Assembly: GCF_000150275.1 (NCBI RefSeq)
Contig: NW_002060960.1
Coordinates: 579,316 to 643,315, forward strand
DNA from: Trichoplax adhaerens
Taxonomy: Eukaryota > Placozoa > Uniplacotomia > Trichoplacea > Trichoplacidae
Direction: 5' to 3'
Length of the DNA: 64,000 bases
The position numbers were made by a program, and so were the translations under genes. The notes beneath the pieces were generated by a model. That model searched no databases, was not told the DNA's origin, and was given only the letters and a program-made list of their open reading frames with translations. Numbering within the stretch: the stretch's first letter is position 1; each line of letters begins with the position of its first letter. This document shows, in pieces, positions 1 to 12,161 of this stretch.

Positions 1-1796
1 TATTTGTAGTTGTCTGGGTGCAGTGGATCGCAGATTATACAGCGTTGTAATTCATGTTCGCCAAGCTCAATATTTTGCATTTGCAGCTCCTCGTTATCCA
101 GCAGTGGAGCCTCGAGCCTGCAACAGCACCGTACAGTACAGTCAAGTTGTCTTATTACAGTGTACAGTACATTGCTGGACTGTAAAATGCAGTACATTGT
201 ACTGTACTTTGCTGTACTGTACTGTACTGTAGGATTCATTTCCAGGCCAAAATCGGCGGTACAAGTTGTGATTTGCTAATCATTCCGTATGAAGCTTCTA
301 CAGTACTGTATGTACTGTACAGTGTACTGTACTGTACAGTAGAGATAGGAGGATAACTGCAGAACCTGATTAAGATGATAAAATAGATGTACGGCTAAAT
401 AGTAACAAAAAACTGATGTAATGTAGTCCAGTATGGCTATACTATACATACATTGCAGTGCTGTGCATCAAATCTAAAAAGAGCAGGCTACACTTCAGTG
501 TTTCAATTTACTGTACTCTTTCATCATTGACGTACTTACACTTACACTCATACCAAAGATTGGCGTTCAAAGCATTCTTAAAACTACGAAATATTGCAAC
601 AGTTTCATTGATGACTGTATCTTTCTGATTACTGCGCATGTTGCTTACGCCAATCCTCCGATTTACGGTACTGTAAATGTACAGTACAGTACAGTATGTT
701 CATTAACAGATGAACATGTACTGTACACTGTACACTGTACAGTACTGTATGAATGAGTCGGACTAATAGTTTGACCAGGCAGGTACAGTACAGTACTGCA
801 CCGTAATCAGATCAATGCTAGATTGCTAGTGCCTCCTCTTGTAGGTGTTGGAGGGGTGTGTTCATGTCATGCCGGTGTGGTATATTCGGTGTTGTGTATA
901 GCTAAAAAATAGAAAGGTTGTCAGATTTTATAAGCACTGTATCGCACGACAATTTTACTTGCGAAGCCACACAATCATGACTCATTGAAAGTCAAAAGTA
1001 GGGTTTAAAGCTCATGTCGATGACTCATATCAAACTCTATGTATCCAATTTTGTACCAGAGCGTACGGTGTCATGACATGAAAATGAATACTATACGAAC
1101 CAACGATTCAATGCAGTAATTTATTTCATAATTGTCCAACTTGAAAGTAGTAAGTAATCAATAGAATTGAATCATTTTGGATGTGATGGACTACAGTAGA
1201 AATATCGTATTGTAATGCAATACTGTATGATGAGAGTACATGATAGACCTGACTACATGGGAGGCTGCGCTGTTGCGTCATCATGAGAAAATCGATGCAA
1301 ACGGCTATGTTTATGAGAATGATTTACTTGATAATGTTGTTGACCAGTAGCATTGGCTCATCCAAAATATTTGTCTGATATCTGTGGTATGTAAGAACAG
1401 ATAAAGGTATCAATTTGGTGTACTATCCTGTATGGTAGAACATGATCGAAACGTGTTTTTATTGTACCGCACTGTATAGTACAGTACTGTATATTATTTC
1501 TGTACTTTTCTAGAGGTAATTCATTCAAAACTATGATGTAAAGATAATAAAAAATAGATAAAAAGAAATATCGTTCATTGGAGACCTTACTGTATACAAT
1601 ACAGTATATACAGTACAGTACTGTAGGATAGTATTGATTAATTCGTTATCTTATCGGTCAAATTTCTTTTCTTTTATTATTGTTTTCCTTGAAATAGGAA
1701 GTGATTTAAATTGATAAGAATTCTGATTGTTTGGAGAAAATACAGTAAATAATGATAATGATGTTTATTTATGCCGCTATTTTCTTGTCTTATTGA

Positions 1797-2095
1797 CAGT
1801 ACTGAACTGTACAACACAGTATACTGTACAGTACAGTACAGTACAGCGTGACTACAGTCTACAGCGAATCGCCTTGTTGTTGAACTACAGTACAGTACAT
1901 GCAGTACAGTACAGTACAAGCAGAATATACTGTACTGTACAGTAGTACAAACACGAGTAGTCTGGGTGCTGCACTGTACTGTACTGTACAGTACATGTTG
2001 TACAGTACAGAGGTGGTTACCACTACAGTACTGTACTGTACTGTACGAGTACAGTAGTACCGTGCAGTATTGACTGATAGCAGATGTACTGTACA
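1797..2095. repeat. Densest ACAGT/ACTGT microsatellite cluster
   Basis: About 300 bp made largely of ACAGT or ACTGT runs of two to five units, broken by short non-repeat spacers and switching strand several times. Each switch gives a perfect local palindrome able to fold as a hairpin. Reading frames on both strands through this block are by-products of the repeat. Confidence 0.85.
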
Positions 2096-3084
2096 ATAAT
2101 CAATGACTTTGTATCGCAGATCATGGTAAACGATGGAAAGATGATCAACGATCATGTACGATCATGTTGGTATCATTGCAGGATATCTGATCAGTAAAAA
2201 CCTTGGATACTTTTAGCATTCACGATGACTGCTATACAGTACAGTACAATAATGCATCGGGCGTCTTTTCAAAACAATACCATCACCTCATCACCGTATG
2301 ACCTGTAAAAATAATGGTATGACTGGTCTCATGGTGGCATAATACCACGAACCAATACAAGCCGAGAGAAATAATCCAGTCACAGTAGTGTACGTTCGAC
2401 TCATTTCAGCCAAAAGATTCTGAATCATGGTGCTCAAATTAGCATACGTTGATACTATGCTGAACCATGGAATAGATCATGCCCATTTGTACGTTTTACT
2501 GTATCTTACACATTGTACACTACTCATATTCTACCGTACAGTATATCATGACGAGTGTGACATATGAGATGGTACTTGAATACATCAGTCATTTATCTGT
2601 GCATGAAATAGAATTGATCACAGATAAACAAATTTAGACGATGAAATGTGATCACATTTGTAATTTGGCGTTGCGTTTTGTACACTACCTTCAGCATGAA
2701 ACTAAACAGAGTAAACAACATGAACAATGCACTTGTGCTGACTTGTACTGACTTGTAGTGCGAACTGTATATTACCAGAATCAGTCTGACTCAGTCCACT
2801 GTCTCTTGATGGCGACAGCCACAGCCAGCCAGGTCCCAGCGGTGTTGCATCAGAATTACACAAAAACAACAAAAACAATACGTTCAAGGACAAGGTACGA
2901 CGGTACAATACAATTGCCTTGGCACGCTATTTTTTGTTGTTGTTGAACGATGATATCTACAGTACAGTATGTGGCCTGGACATTTTACTACGGTACTGGA
3001 AGTCTTGGGCCACCGTGCTTTGTACCGCGCAGTCCGGTACTGTGCATTGTACTGGACATACAGTACAGTACAGTACTGTACTGT

Positions 3085-3144
3085 AGGATGACATGAGCCT
3101 TCACAGGATGGCATGAGCCTACACAGGATGACATGAGCCTTGAG
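3085..3144 (+). repeat. Three tandem 20-bp units
   Basis: Three head-to-tail copies of a 20-bp unit that starts AGGATGACATGAGCCT and ends in a variable four bases (TCAC, ACAC, TGAG). The copies start at 3085, 3105 and 3125 and differ at only a few positions. They directly follow an ACAGT palindrome. They look like a small minisatellite. Confidence 0.85.
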
Positions 3145-3594
3145 CGTGCGCGCTGCTGCACAGTATGAAGTATTGTGAAAGGTCATGCCTTATGACAAAA
3201 TGACACATCTCGTAGGCGTATTTTCACATCGTTAAAGAGTCTGCTCCATTGAATTGTACAGTACTATCCCTCGTGTTACGACCTCAGGGTAGAAACCAAA
3301 AGTTACAGTACAGTGCACAGTAGAAACCGATCCACACACCTTAGCATGCTTTTCTTGCAAATGTACTGTACACTGTACAGTACTGTACAGTATGTCAATA
3401 TGTAATAACAACACTTTGGTGATTGTGGAACTAATTATGACGTCTACAAGTTCAAAATAATAGTAGGCTGTCTCCTTCGACAAACGTTGGCATTTGCGCT
3501 TGTAGCGTTACCGGTAGAAATCACAGAGTGAAGGCACAATCGTTTTCATTGACGTGGAGTTGAACAGACTGGAATTCTTGCAATCTCTATCAAA

Positions 3595-6500
3595 ATGGGT
3601 ATCCAATATGATGAAGACAGCAAGATGAACCCTCATTTGGATAGGTTTGCTACCTATCGACGTCGTTGGTATATTTTAGCAATTTTCTCTGTTCTATGCT
3701 TTACGCAAGGCATGGTATGGAATACATGGGGTCCGGTTGCAACATCTGCTGAATATTATTATGGTTGGACTGATAGCGATGTAGCCATGATGGCTAATTG
3801 GGGAACCATTATGTATGTAGTAACCGTGTTTTTTTGGTCCTACTTATTCGATACAGTAGGTAAGATCAAGATAAACGAACCTATCAAGTGAAGTTGATTG
3901 TATCGCATGGTATCAACATGCTACTTGACTTTTGTAATATTGTACACTATGATAGCATTAGCGATCAACATTGATCCAACATGGACACTTTATACAGCGA
4001 TTGGCACTCGATACCTTACTATAGTCAGCCATACAGTACATGATCACGCTGGAGTCCTCTACCTTATAGTCCATGCAAATAGATGATAACCTGTAGCATA
4101 GTAGCTGTGAAATTCTTGCAATTGGAATTTGGATTTCATCTTTAGTAAAGTACAGTACTGCATGGAACATTATCATCAGTGTGTGCTTTTCCAACCACGA
4201 TTTCCTTTGGCCAATTGGAAATGATAATGAATCGAGTTTTTACGCCTAATCATTGATCAATAAATTCAAATTGTATAATCGGATAACTGCATAGCTCGCA
4301 AGGAATTCCAGTATTGGTGATCGCAAAAACTCCTTGAACTCCTGTACGCGTAATCATGTACGTTACTCAATGGCCGACGTTAGCCAACTGCATGATTCAG
4401 CACAGCGGTACAATATTGTAGGTTGCTGCGTTGCACTGCACAGATTGTAGTACAGTATATCAGGGCTACTAGAAAGAAACCGATACATTTCCTTCTTGTG
4501 CTTTAAAAAGATATTAATCGTGATAGACTGTTGACATAGTAAAGTAGAAAACGAAGTTAGTTATAATGCTTGCAAAACGATAGGAGGATTGCAAAATTGG
4601 CAATGGAATGAACATGAATTACTAATAGTAACATTCAGCAACATTGATGTCCCAGACGGTACGGTACTGTACAGTACTGTACAGTGTACAGTATGCTAAC
4701 AATCTACATGACGTACAGTACAATATACTGTAGTTGGATTCCTTCCGATAATACTGTACAGTACAGTACAGTACTGTACTGTATAATGAATCGTCGTCGC
4801 GTACCGTACAGTACAGTGTAAAAATGTTACCAATGTCCAGTCGCGTATGCATGGACGGACGGACGATGGCATGGATCGGAACATCTGATTCAGATAATCC
4901 GAAAATCCGCAAAAATTCAGACAGCAAGATCGACAGACTCTGAATATGTTCATTCAAACGGAAATTACGCCCCTTCGCAAAAACATGTTGAAAGTCAAAA
5001 ATAGACATGGATTATTTTTAGACCTACCGTCAGTGCATGGCCTTAACTATCTTGCATGCTGCTGTAGAATGATGGAATTTCAATGAATGAATGCCATACT
5101 CGAGTAAACTACTTACTGCAAGCACCACGGTTCACATTAATGTAGTCTGACATACGGACTGCATGCTATAGATTGAACTTGTAGTGACTTATTGTGCTAA
5201 CAAATCCATAGGTAATCCTAATTCTGTAAAAACCTTGCCAGAAGGAGTCATTGATTCATTATTATAATGATACGTGTACCTCGATGATATAGTATTTATT
5301 CGTTCGATACTCATGACGAAACCCATGTTTATTCTAGGTTCTAGAATACCCATCGTATCCGCCGCATTTTGCATCGCCTTAGGGACTGGATTAAGAATCA
5401 TTTCCAGAGAATCCGCGGTTGCAACCCCGTAAGTAATAACGAAGCAGCGCACTATTACCAATTACATTTTGCTAGGAATAGCTATCACAAGGCAACGTCA
5501 TATTACGTTACTGTACTCAATATTCTATTTAACCTACTGGATAGATTACGGTCATGCAAAAGCGTTGCAATTAGGTCACTGTCACTTATGAACAAGATGA
5601 GCGTGCTACCAATGCAGAATCCATGCATCATAACGGCTCATTTTTGATAAATACAGTGATGCTTCTATTATCGAGATATCGACCTTAAAAGCCTTTTAGC
5701 TGCATAGATAATAGAAGATCTTGACACAATCTTCGTTAACAATTCAATATAAAATTGCAATCAGTACACCTACGACAACAGAAAGCAATCGCGGATGACA
5801 AGTTGTACTTGTCCAGTCATTCCTGCAATATTTTACACACTTACAGGCAATGATATGGGCATCAGGAAGAGAGTAACTGCATAATTGGATTAACTTTTAT
5901 TATAATTTTATTGATAGATTAATTCATATTGCTCAAATATTAAATGGCTTTGCGGGTCCCATAGCACTCGGTGGACCACCAATCATATCTGCCTTATGGT
6001 TTCCTCCTCGTCAACGAACCACGTCAACGGCCATAACGACGATTTTTAGTTACCTTGGTGTCGCAACTGCTTTCGTACTTGGACCTAATATGGTATATGA
6101 GGTCAAAAATGCTACTGATACCAATAGCAGCGTGTAAGTGCTAGCTTTTCCTTTTATTAGTAGTGCAACGATACAACACTAAAGCTTACTTTATCATACT
6201 ATATAAAATGGAACATCAACAGTAATACGGTCACTGGCATAAACTATAATACAGTGTTTTTTAGGCTTATACGGAATGGGATGAATGGGCTAATTATGTA
6301 TTTTCATTCATATTGTTGTCTTACAGACCAAAGTCAAATCTTGTATTCTATTTAAACTCCACAAATTCGGGTACGTAGCTCGCTTCATTACTTTCCGAGA
6401 TTGTATAGTCACTGGCACGTCTTCGGATATTGTCTATCCCTTCTACGATATGCCAAAATTAATTCTTATTTCAATGAAGCAGTTAAAGTAATGCGTAATT

Positions 6501-8380
6501 TGAGTTAGTAAACATCAACTGATCTCAAACAATTTTTACAAATTCATTGTAATCTACGGTTTGCTACCTGAACCACGTTGCCCTGCAACGAAATATAGTT
6601 ATGATATATGCGAACTATGCAAAATACTATGTAGCCAACTCTGTTCAGCTAATGATATTTTTACTGTAGATAAAGGCAATATTGTGATGATTCTCTAATA
6701 ATTAATCTATCATTGACTTCCATTACTTAGATGAAATTCGACAAAAAGTTGGTGATCAAATGTGGGACTTTTTATTGATAGGTACCACCATTAAGTTTAT
6801 AAATAACTGTTACCGATCCGGACACTTACTAAAGTTATATGCTCTAAATATAATTATCTTTTTCCTCTCTGTGTATCAATATGAAACATATAGAATTCAT
6901 CATCTCAGTAGTAATCTTTTTGTGCATGCTGATTTACTTTCCTTCGCGGCCAAAACTGCCTCCAAGTGTATCAGCTTCAAAGGATCGTATGAATCTCAAA
7001 GATGGAGTTAAATCTCTTATCAGGTAGATATTGAACTGTACCAGTAAATGCGACGCATGTAAGAAATTTTCGCAACAATCTACAAATATGTATATGCTTA
7101 CAATATAGCAGAATTGGTTTGCGTTACATTGAAAACTTGATGGCTTATATTTATTATTATTATTCAACTTCTAGGAACAAGAGTTTTTGGAATTTATTCA
7201 TATGCTATGGTGCTAGCACTGGTAATGCTTACATACTAAGCTAACGGACTATCGCAGTCTAATAATGTGATTTACGTATTCCTGCTTGTATGTGCTAAAT
7301 TCAAATTATATGGAATTATTTTAACCCATATTATAGGGGTGTATGCCGCGTGGGGAGCAGTTTTAAATGTTAATTTACAATCTTTCAATGTTGACCAGGT
7401 TAGGCTTAAAATATTTAGTGTGTTTTTTCATAACCGTATAAAATAGCTAATTATCCCGCTACCATTTATTACTAATTTCGTATAGATACTTGCCGGTTGG
7501 TTAGGCTTTTATGCCAACATTGCAGGATGTGTAGCAGGTGTCACACTTGGATTGTAAGCATTCGCTTTCATTTTATAATATTTTAAATACAGGTCTATTT
7601 TTACACAATACCCTATGAAAGCGTCTTATCACATTAACTTTTGTTTTGATTAATTTAGCTTTTCAGATATCTTTGCTGGAAAAATGAAGATATCATTAAT
7701 TTGTATGATGATCGGATCAACAGTTTCTTTCTTGTGGTTCACCTTAGTATGTTTCAAATATGTACCATTTTCTGAAGGTAAGCAAGACGTTATCAGATAA
7801 AAGAAGTCTAATGGCGATAGTGTTCGACCACAGTAATTTGACTGTATATCTTTAGTTTTTAAACACATTGCATATCTGTTGGGCATTGATGGTCTGTCAA
7901 CATCCTCTCTATTATTATAGCTAGCCTTTACATAACGAGTATCTTGGGTGGATTGTTTGTCAATGGAGCTATACCTTTATATTATGAACTGAATATGGAA
8001 GTTTGTTACCCAGTACCAGAGGGGATAACCTCAGGAGCATTAACAATGTCGAACAATGCTTTCGGAATATTTTTCCTGCTATTGTTTCTGATTCCAAATA
8101 TCGGTAAGTACACTCATAGGAATAATCAGTTATTACCGTGTAGCGATGTCCTAGTTAATTCTTCAGGCATCTTTATGATATTACACGTGTAACTGATTGT
8201 AAACTTGCTATTACCTTAGGCTCGTTATGGACCAATTGGTTATTACTTGGCTGTTGTGCCGCTTGCGTGCCGCTATTGTTGTTTTTCAATGGTCGCTATA
8301 ACAGACTGGAATTGGATATTCCCCAAGATGTTACTACCGTCAATGGCGTCCATAAAGATGATACAAATAATAAGGCGTAA
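3595..8380 (+). CDS. SLC49A4: SLC49A4 (DIRC2)-like MFS transporter, 12 exons
   Basis: Exons: 3595-3859, 5338-5428, 5918-6133, 6327-6370, 6731-6781, 6894-7023, 7175-7221, 7337-7398, 7486-7553, 7659-7777, 7921-8103, 8220-8380. Every junction is GT..AG, phases close throughout, and the total is 1437 nt or 478 codons, the usual length of vertebrate SLC49A4/DIRC2. The ATG is the first after an in-frame TGA at 3550 and has an AAAATGG context. Family landmarks seen: GMVWNTWGP in the first helix, FDTVG in the first cytoplasmic loop, ALGTGLR in TM2, LNGFAGP, FSYLGVATAFVLGP, FPSRPKLPPSV at the start of the central loop, and YPVPEGITSG near TM11. The family is a multi-pass MFS carrier of late endosomes/lysosomes; vertebrate work links it to pyridoxine (vitamin B6) transport. 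The substrate here is inferred only. The N-terminus lacks the acidic dileucine sorting motif known for the human protein. Intron 1 (1478 bp) is unusually long and repeat-filled. Confidence 0.93.
3860..5337 (+). other. Intron 1 of the SLC49A4-like gene, holding ACAGT palindromes
   Basis: This intron is far longer than the other ten in the gene, which are about 90 to 490 bp. It contains ACAGT/ACTGT tracts at about 4656-4695, 4711-4732, 4752-4784 and 4801-4819, the same family as the upstream flank. Reading frames inside it (for example 3898-4086 and 4622-5008) are not exons: skipping the intron joins FDTVG to SRIPIVSAAF in phase and restores the TM2 sequence. Confidence 0.85.
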
Positions 8381-9764
8381 TCTTATTTATATTCAGTAGT
8401 AGCTGAAGTTACTTTAATATTTCGATTATTTAATTTTGTTACGCATTTCCCTTAAATGTCCAAACTTTTGAACGTGCGAGTATGCTACGCGTATTATCAT
8501 TATTATCCCCCAAATTTTATTTGTGACAACCCCTTATTATTAACGCTTTTAATTCGATACAGATATTTATCTGAACATGTTTATTTAAAAATTAAAGTTG
8601 ATTGCACGATAAGTTTACAATTTATATAAACTCTGATTCATTTTAACTAATCTATATTAATCTAAATTAAATTGCTGTACTAAATTAAGATTGGATGTTT
8701 TTTGCATGATGCAATCGAACTCAACACCTCGTTCTGTCGATGCTTTGCTGTAGTATGTAAAGTTTATCCTCAAGTGAGGCGGTCATTAATATGTTGTTGT
8801 TATAGTTTATGCAACATGAAACGATTTCTAATTCAACGGAGCTTACCAGGTTAGATAATTATTCGCAAATCTATCTATCTCTGTGAAATGGATCTAATTT
8901 TTGCGGGTATCTCGTTTAAGTAGTTTCGGTTAGCCATATTATTCTTTTATGCCGTATGAATAAATTTTACAATAAACATGAATAATTTTAACTTCGATTG
9001 GAATTGAACAAGTATATCAATATTTTCGAGATATTATAGCAATATTGCCTGTACATTACTCTAATAACGTCTTCATGACTAATGTATAGTGGCCAGTATT
9101 TATAACTATTTCATCAGTTTAGTTAATCCTATGTAAAATTTACGAATCTAAATTTCTAATAATACAAGTATTAGCATTCCCGTAAGAAGCAATCAAAAGC
9201 GCTTTGATTGATATAACTTTCGTAATTGAAGTCTATTTTAGCTACAGTAAGTAATTTGGCATTTCTTGTTGTAAGGATCTTTAGTAAATAACATCATTTT
9301 TCTACTCAACACTACGTATTAGTGCATTTCTGCATTCACAAATTGCAAGACATGTTCATTTATTGCATGTTAAATTTTTAATATTTTCCTGGTTCACCTA
9401 CTGATGTAGTCGAATTTATATCATTCGACTTCTACAGTACTATATGTTTCTATGAAAGCCTTCGTTGATGATTTCAACAAATGAACAGACGCTAAATAAA
9501 CTAGCCAATTACTGAAGCAAAATATAATAGTCATTCTTCAAGATTGTAATTCATAACTATGCACATATTTAATTTCATAACTGAAGAAATTAATGAAAGC
9601 AATGGAATCTAAAATTTCACTGCCATACTTGTAAGCCTTCCAACTATTTTATTTAGGAAGCAACTATTACAAGCAGCCAAGGCCCGGCGTTCAATAAAAG
9701 TTAATAATAGTATTATCCTCCTAAACATACACTAAAGCTACTAAATTGATCCTCAAAGTAAATT
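8381..9764. other. 3' flank of the SLC49A4-like gene
   Basis: AT-rich and non-coding. Two AATAAA hexamers at 8959-8964 and 8971-8976 are candidate poly(A) signals for the upstream gene, about 580 bp past its stop. A small imperfect hairpin lies near 9405-9435. I see no exon or known element. Confidence 0.5.
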
Positions 9765-10068
9765 AAAAATGAGGATTCATTTCCTATTCCATATTAAAGT
9801 ACATCTTGTAGTAAATTGCAACACACCATGAATACGATAGCCTAAGCAAGTAAGTAACAAAAATCAGTACAAAAATATGGCGTTCCAGTTAGACAAATCA
9901 CATTATCTAATATTTAAATCAAAAATGAGGATTCATTTCTTATTCCATATTAAAGCATATCTTGTAGTAAATTACAATGTACTATAAATATGATAGCCTA
10001 CAGTAAGTAAGTTAGTAGCTAAAACCAGTATAAAATATGGCATTAGAGTTACACAAATCACACTAATA
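9765..10068 (+). repeat. Imperfect direct duplication, about 147 bp x 2
   Basis: Copy 1 (9765-9910) and copy 2 (9921-10068) both begin AAAAATGAGGATTCATTTC and stay alignable to their ends (ACACAAATCACA-type sequence), with a 156-bp period and scattered substitutions and small indels. They sit just beyond the ATIC stop codon, in its 3' flank. No coding frame is conserved between the copies. Confidence 0.85.
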
Positions 10069-10163
10069 TCCCCGATTATGTACGATATCTCTTATCGAAT
10101 TCGGTAAAGTAACACTAGATCAAAATCGGTAAATCAAAACAGATAAGCCTCGTTCTCCATTTG

Positions 10164-12161
10164 TTAATGATGGAATAAACGCTCAGGCAGTCGAGTTAAG
10201 ACTATATTTTTATCGTTGCAAGCAGAAATGATATCATCATCGCGAGTAGAACCCATCGGAGTAGCTATATATTGAACACCAATAGTGCTGGCAAAATTTA
10301 TACTATCGCGAAATGGAAAAAATGCATCGGAGCTCATAGATAACTGTCCTAGCTTGGACAACCACTTTTGACGCTCATCCATGGATAGTTCTTGAGGTTC
10401 TTTCTCCCAGTAGCTTTCCCAATCCGTTTTAGGGATGTCGATATCAAGGGTACCTCGAACATATACATCTATGATATTATTCATTTCAGAACGCTGAACA
10501 TAATTTTTAAATTGAGCAGTTGCTAGGTAAGGATGTTGTCTCAGCCACCATAGCTTTGCTTTTTCACCTGCAAGTCGAACGCAATGAATACGTGATTGTT
10601 GTCCTGCACCTAATCCAATTATCTGGCCATTGCAAGCATAGCAAACAGAATTGGATTGGGCATACTTCACAGCGATAGTTGCCACCAATAGGTCTAAGAT
10701 AGCGCTACTGGGTAAATCCTTTGCTCTGGTAAGAATGTCGGATAATGCTTCACGATTAATAACGGAATTATTCCTTTCTTGCTGCAGATGAAGTCCGAAA
10801 ACAGTTCGATATTCCTTTATCGATGGACGATAGCTAGAATTCATCGTTAAAATGATAAACTTTCCGGACTTTTTCTTCTTAAGCATTGCTAATGCATCGG
10901 GATGATATTCGGGTGCTATTACACCATCTGAAATATCAGCGCATATCAGTTTTGCTGTTGCAATGTCACAAATATCGGATAAGGCAATCCAGTCTCCAAA
11001 AGACGAAAGCCGGTCAGCACTTCTAGCTCGGGCATACGCTGTCGCTTGAGCAGTAAGCTCAAATCCTTTTACCATGCTTGATAAAACTTCAGCACTCGAT
11101 AATGGTACGGCCACAGCCGCACCTGCCGGACTTACATGTTTAAATGACGCTGCCGCAGGCAGACTGGAAATATTACGAAGTTCTTGCACAAGTTGCCAGC
11201 TGTTTAAAGCATCTAGCATGTTTATAAAGCTTGGTTTTCCGTTTAAAGTGGCTACTGGCAATACATCAGAAAACGTAAAAATTTGAGCTTCCTTCTGATG
11301 TGAATTCATGCCATAACGTAAATCCATTTGAGATGTACCCGCTTTAAACTCATAGCGAAGATAATTGCTAATAGCGAAATCGTATGCAGCCGTTGTATTT
11401 AAAGCTTTCAATGCTAATTCCTTCCTTAATCCTAAAGTGGTGCGATTTTCTTGGCTAGCTTCTATCTCGGAACAAATTCGTTGGTAATCATTTGGATCGC
11501 AAACTGCAGTCACACGCTGATAGTTTTTGGCAGCAGCTCGTAGTAATGTTACGCCTCCGATATCAATTTGCTCAATTGCATCATCTATTTTAATGCCGCG
11601 TTTTGCTATCTCTTCGAAGGGGTATAAATTGCAAACGACAACATCAAAAAATTGATAGCCGAATTCAACCATTTCCTGCAAGTCCTCAGGGCAGTTGCGT
11701 GCTAAGATCCCAGAATGAATTGCTGGATGCAATGTTTTAACGCGGCCTGCCAGCATTTCTCGATGACGGGTAATTTGAGAAACATCTACCACCGGGATAT
11801 AATTTGACCTAAGACATGCAGCAGTGCCACCAGAAGCAACTATTTCATAACCGAATTCGTAAAGTTGCGTTGCAAACCATGGTAAATTTTCACGATTGGA
11901 CGTACTCACGAGAGCTATTATCAAGATGAAATTGATCATTAAAGCTTAATGTAGCCAATTTATCATTATTGTGAACACTCTACTTTATCAGACTTGAATA
12001 TTCTACGATCTCTGCACATAATACAGTGATGCTGCACAGCAAGCAGAAATTGACATAACGCATTTTTAACTGAAAAATAGACTGCATGTTTTTAATCGGC
12101 AATGCATGGCAAATCGCAATAAAATACTGAATCTACCTAATAATTTTTGAGGGCTAGCCAT
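10164..12161 (-). CDS. ATIC: ATIC, bifunctional AICAR transformylase / IMP cyclohydrolase, 2 exons
   Basis: Catalyses the last two steps of de novo purine synthesis in the cytosol: formyl transfer to AICAR, then ring closure to IMP. Exon 2 (11914-10164) is one long frame. An ATG inside the intron at 11939 would give a non-family start, MINFILII. A better model adds exon 1 at 12161-12137 (ATG GCT AGC..., 8 codons plus one base, donor GTAGAT) and an intron at 12136-11915 ending TAATAG. This gives MASPQKLLALVSTSN, matching the animal N-terminus, and 591 aa in total. Cyclohydrolase landmarks: VASGGTA (~34-40), GRVKTLHP (~65-72), NLYPF, EQIDIGGVTLLRAAAKN. Transformylase landmarks: SFKHVSPAGAA with the catalytic Lys-His pair, RSADRLSSFGDW, QSNSVCYA, GAGQQSRIHC, SSDAFFPFRDS and a C-terminal LFHH. 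Oddity: the usual SVSDKTG phosphate loop reads STSNREN. Confidence 0.96.

Larger units (their letters stand above)
1..3549. repeat. Repeat-rich intergenic flank with ACAGT/ACTGT pentamer tracts
   Basis: No gene is supportable here. The stretch is punctuated by short tracts of the pentamer ACAGT and its complement ACTGT. The densest tracts are at about 129-232, 300-342, 667-803, 1463-1492, 1586-1627, 1797-2095, 2232-2250, 3031-3086 and 3361-3393. Many tracts change from ACAGT to ACTGT partway, so they are self-complementary around AGTACT or GTAC. The reading frames found here are rich in Y, C, T, V and Q because they simply translate the pentamer, and they are not genes. Confidence 0.8.

Noticed and set aside
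1677-2155. Overlapping open frames on both strands rich in Y, C, T, V and Q
   Set aside because: They translate the ACAGT/ACTGT microsatellite; no start context, splice sites or family motifs.
2702-2908. Minus-strand frame resembling a signal peptide (LSLNVLFLLFLCNSDA)
   Set aside because: The apparent Met is a TTG codon, no exon partners are visible, and the hydrophobic run comes from a TTG/TTT-rich stretch.
3898-4086. Hydrophobic open frame that could pass for exon 2 of the SLC49A4-like gene
   Set aside because: It starts at TTG, has no usable donor in the needed phase and skips TM2. The true exon at 5338-5428 restores ALGTGLR and all phases.
5189-5461. Minus-strand open frame of 90 codons
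   Set aside because: It is the antisense of SLC49A4 exon 2 and its flanks; the plus strand carries the conserved sequence and splice sites.
11074-11286. Plus-strand open frame inside the ATIC region
   Set aside because: It is antisense to the strongly conserved ATIC exon.
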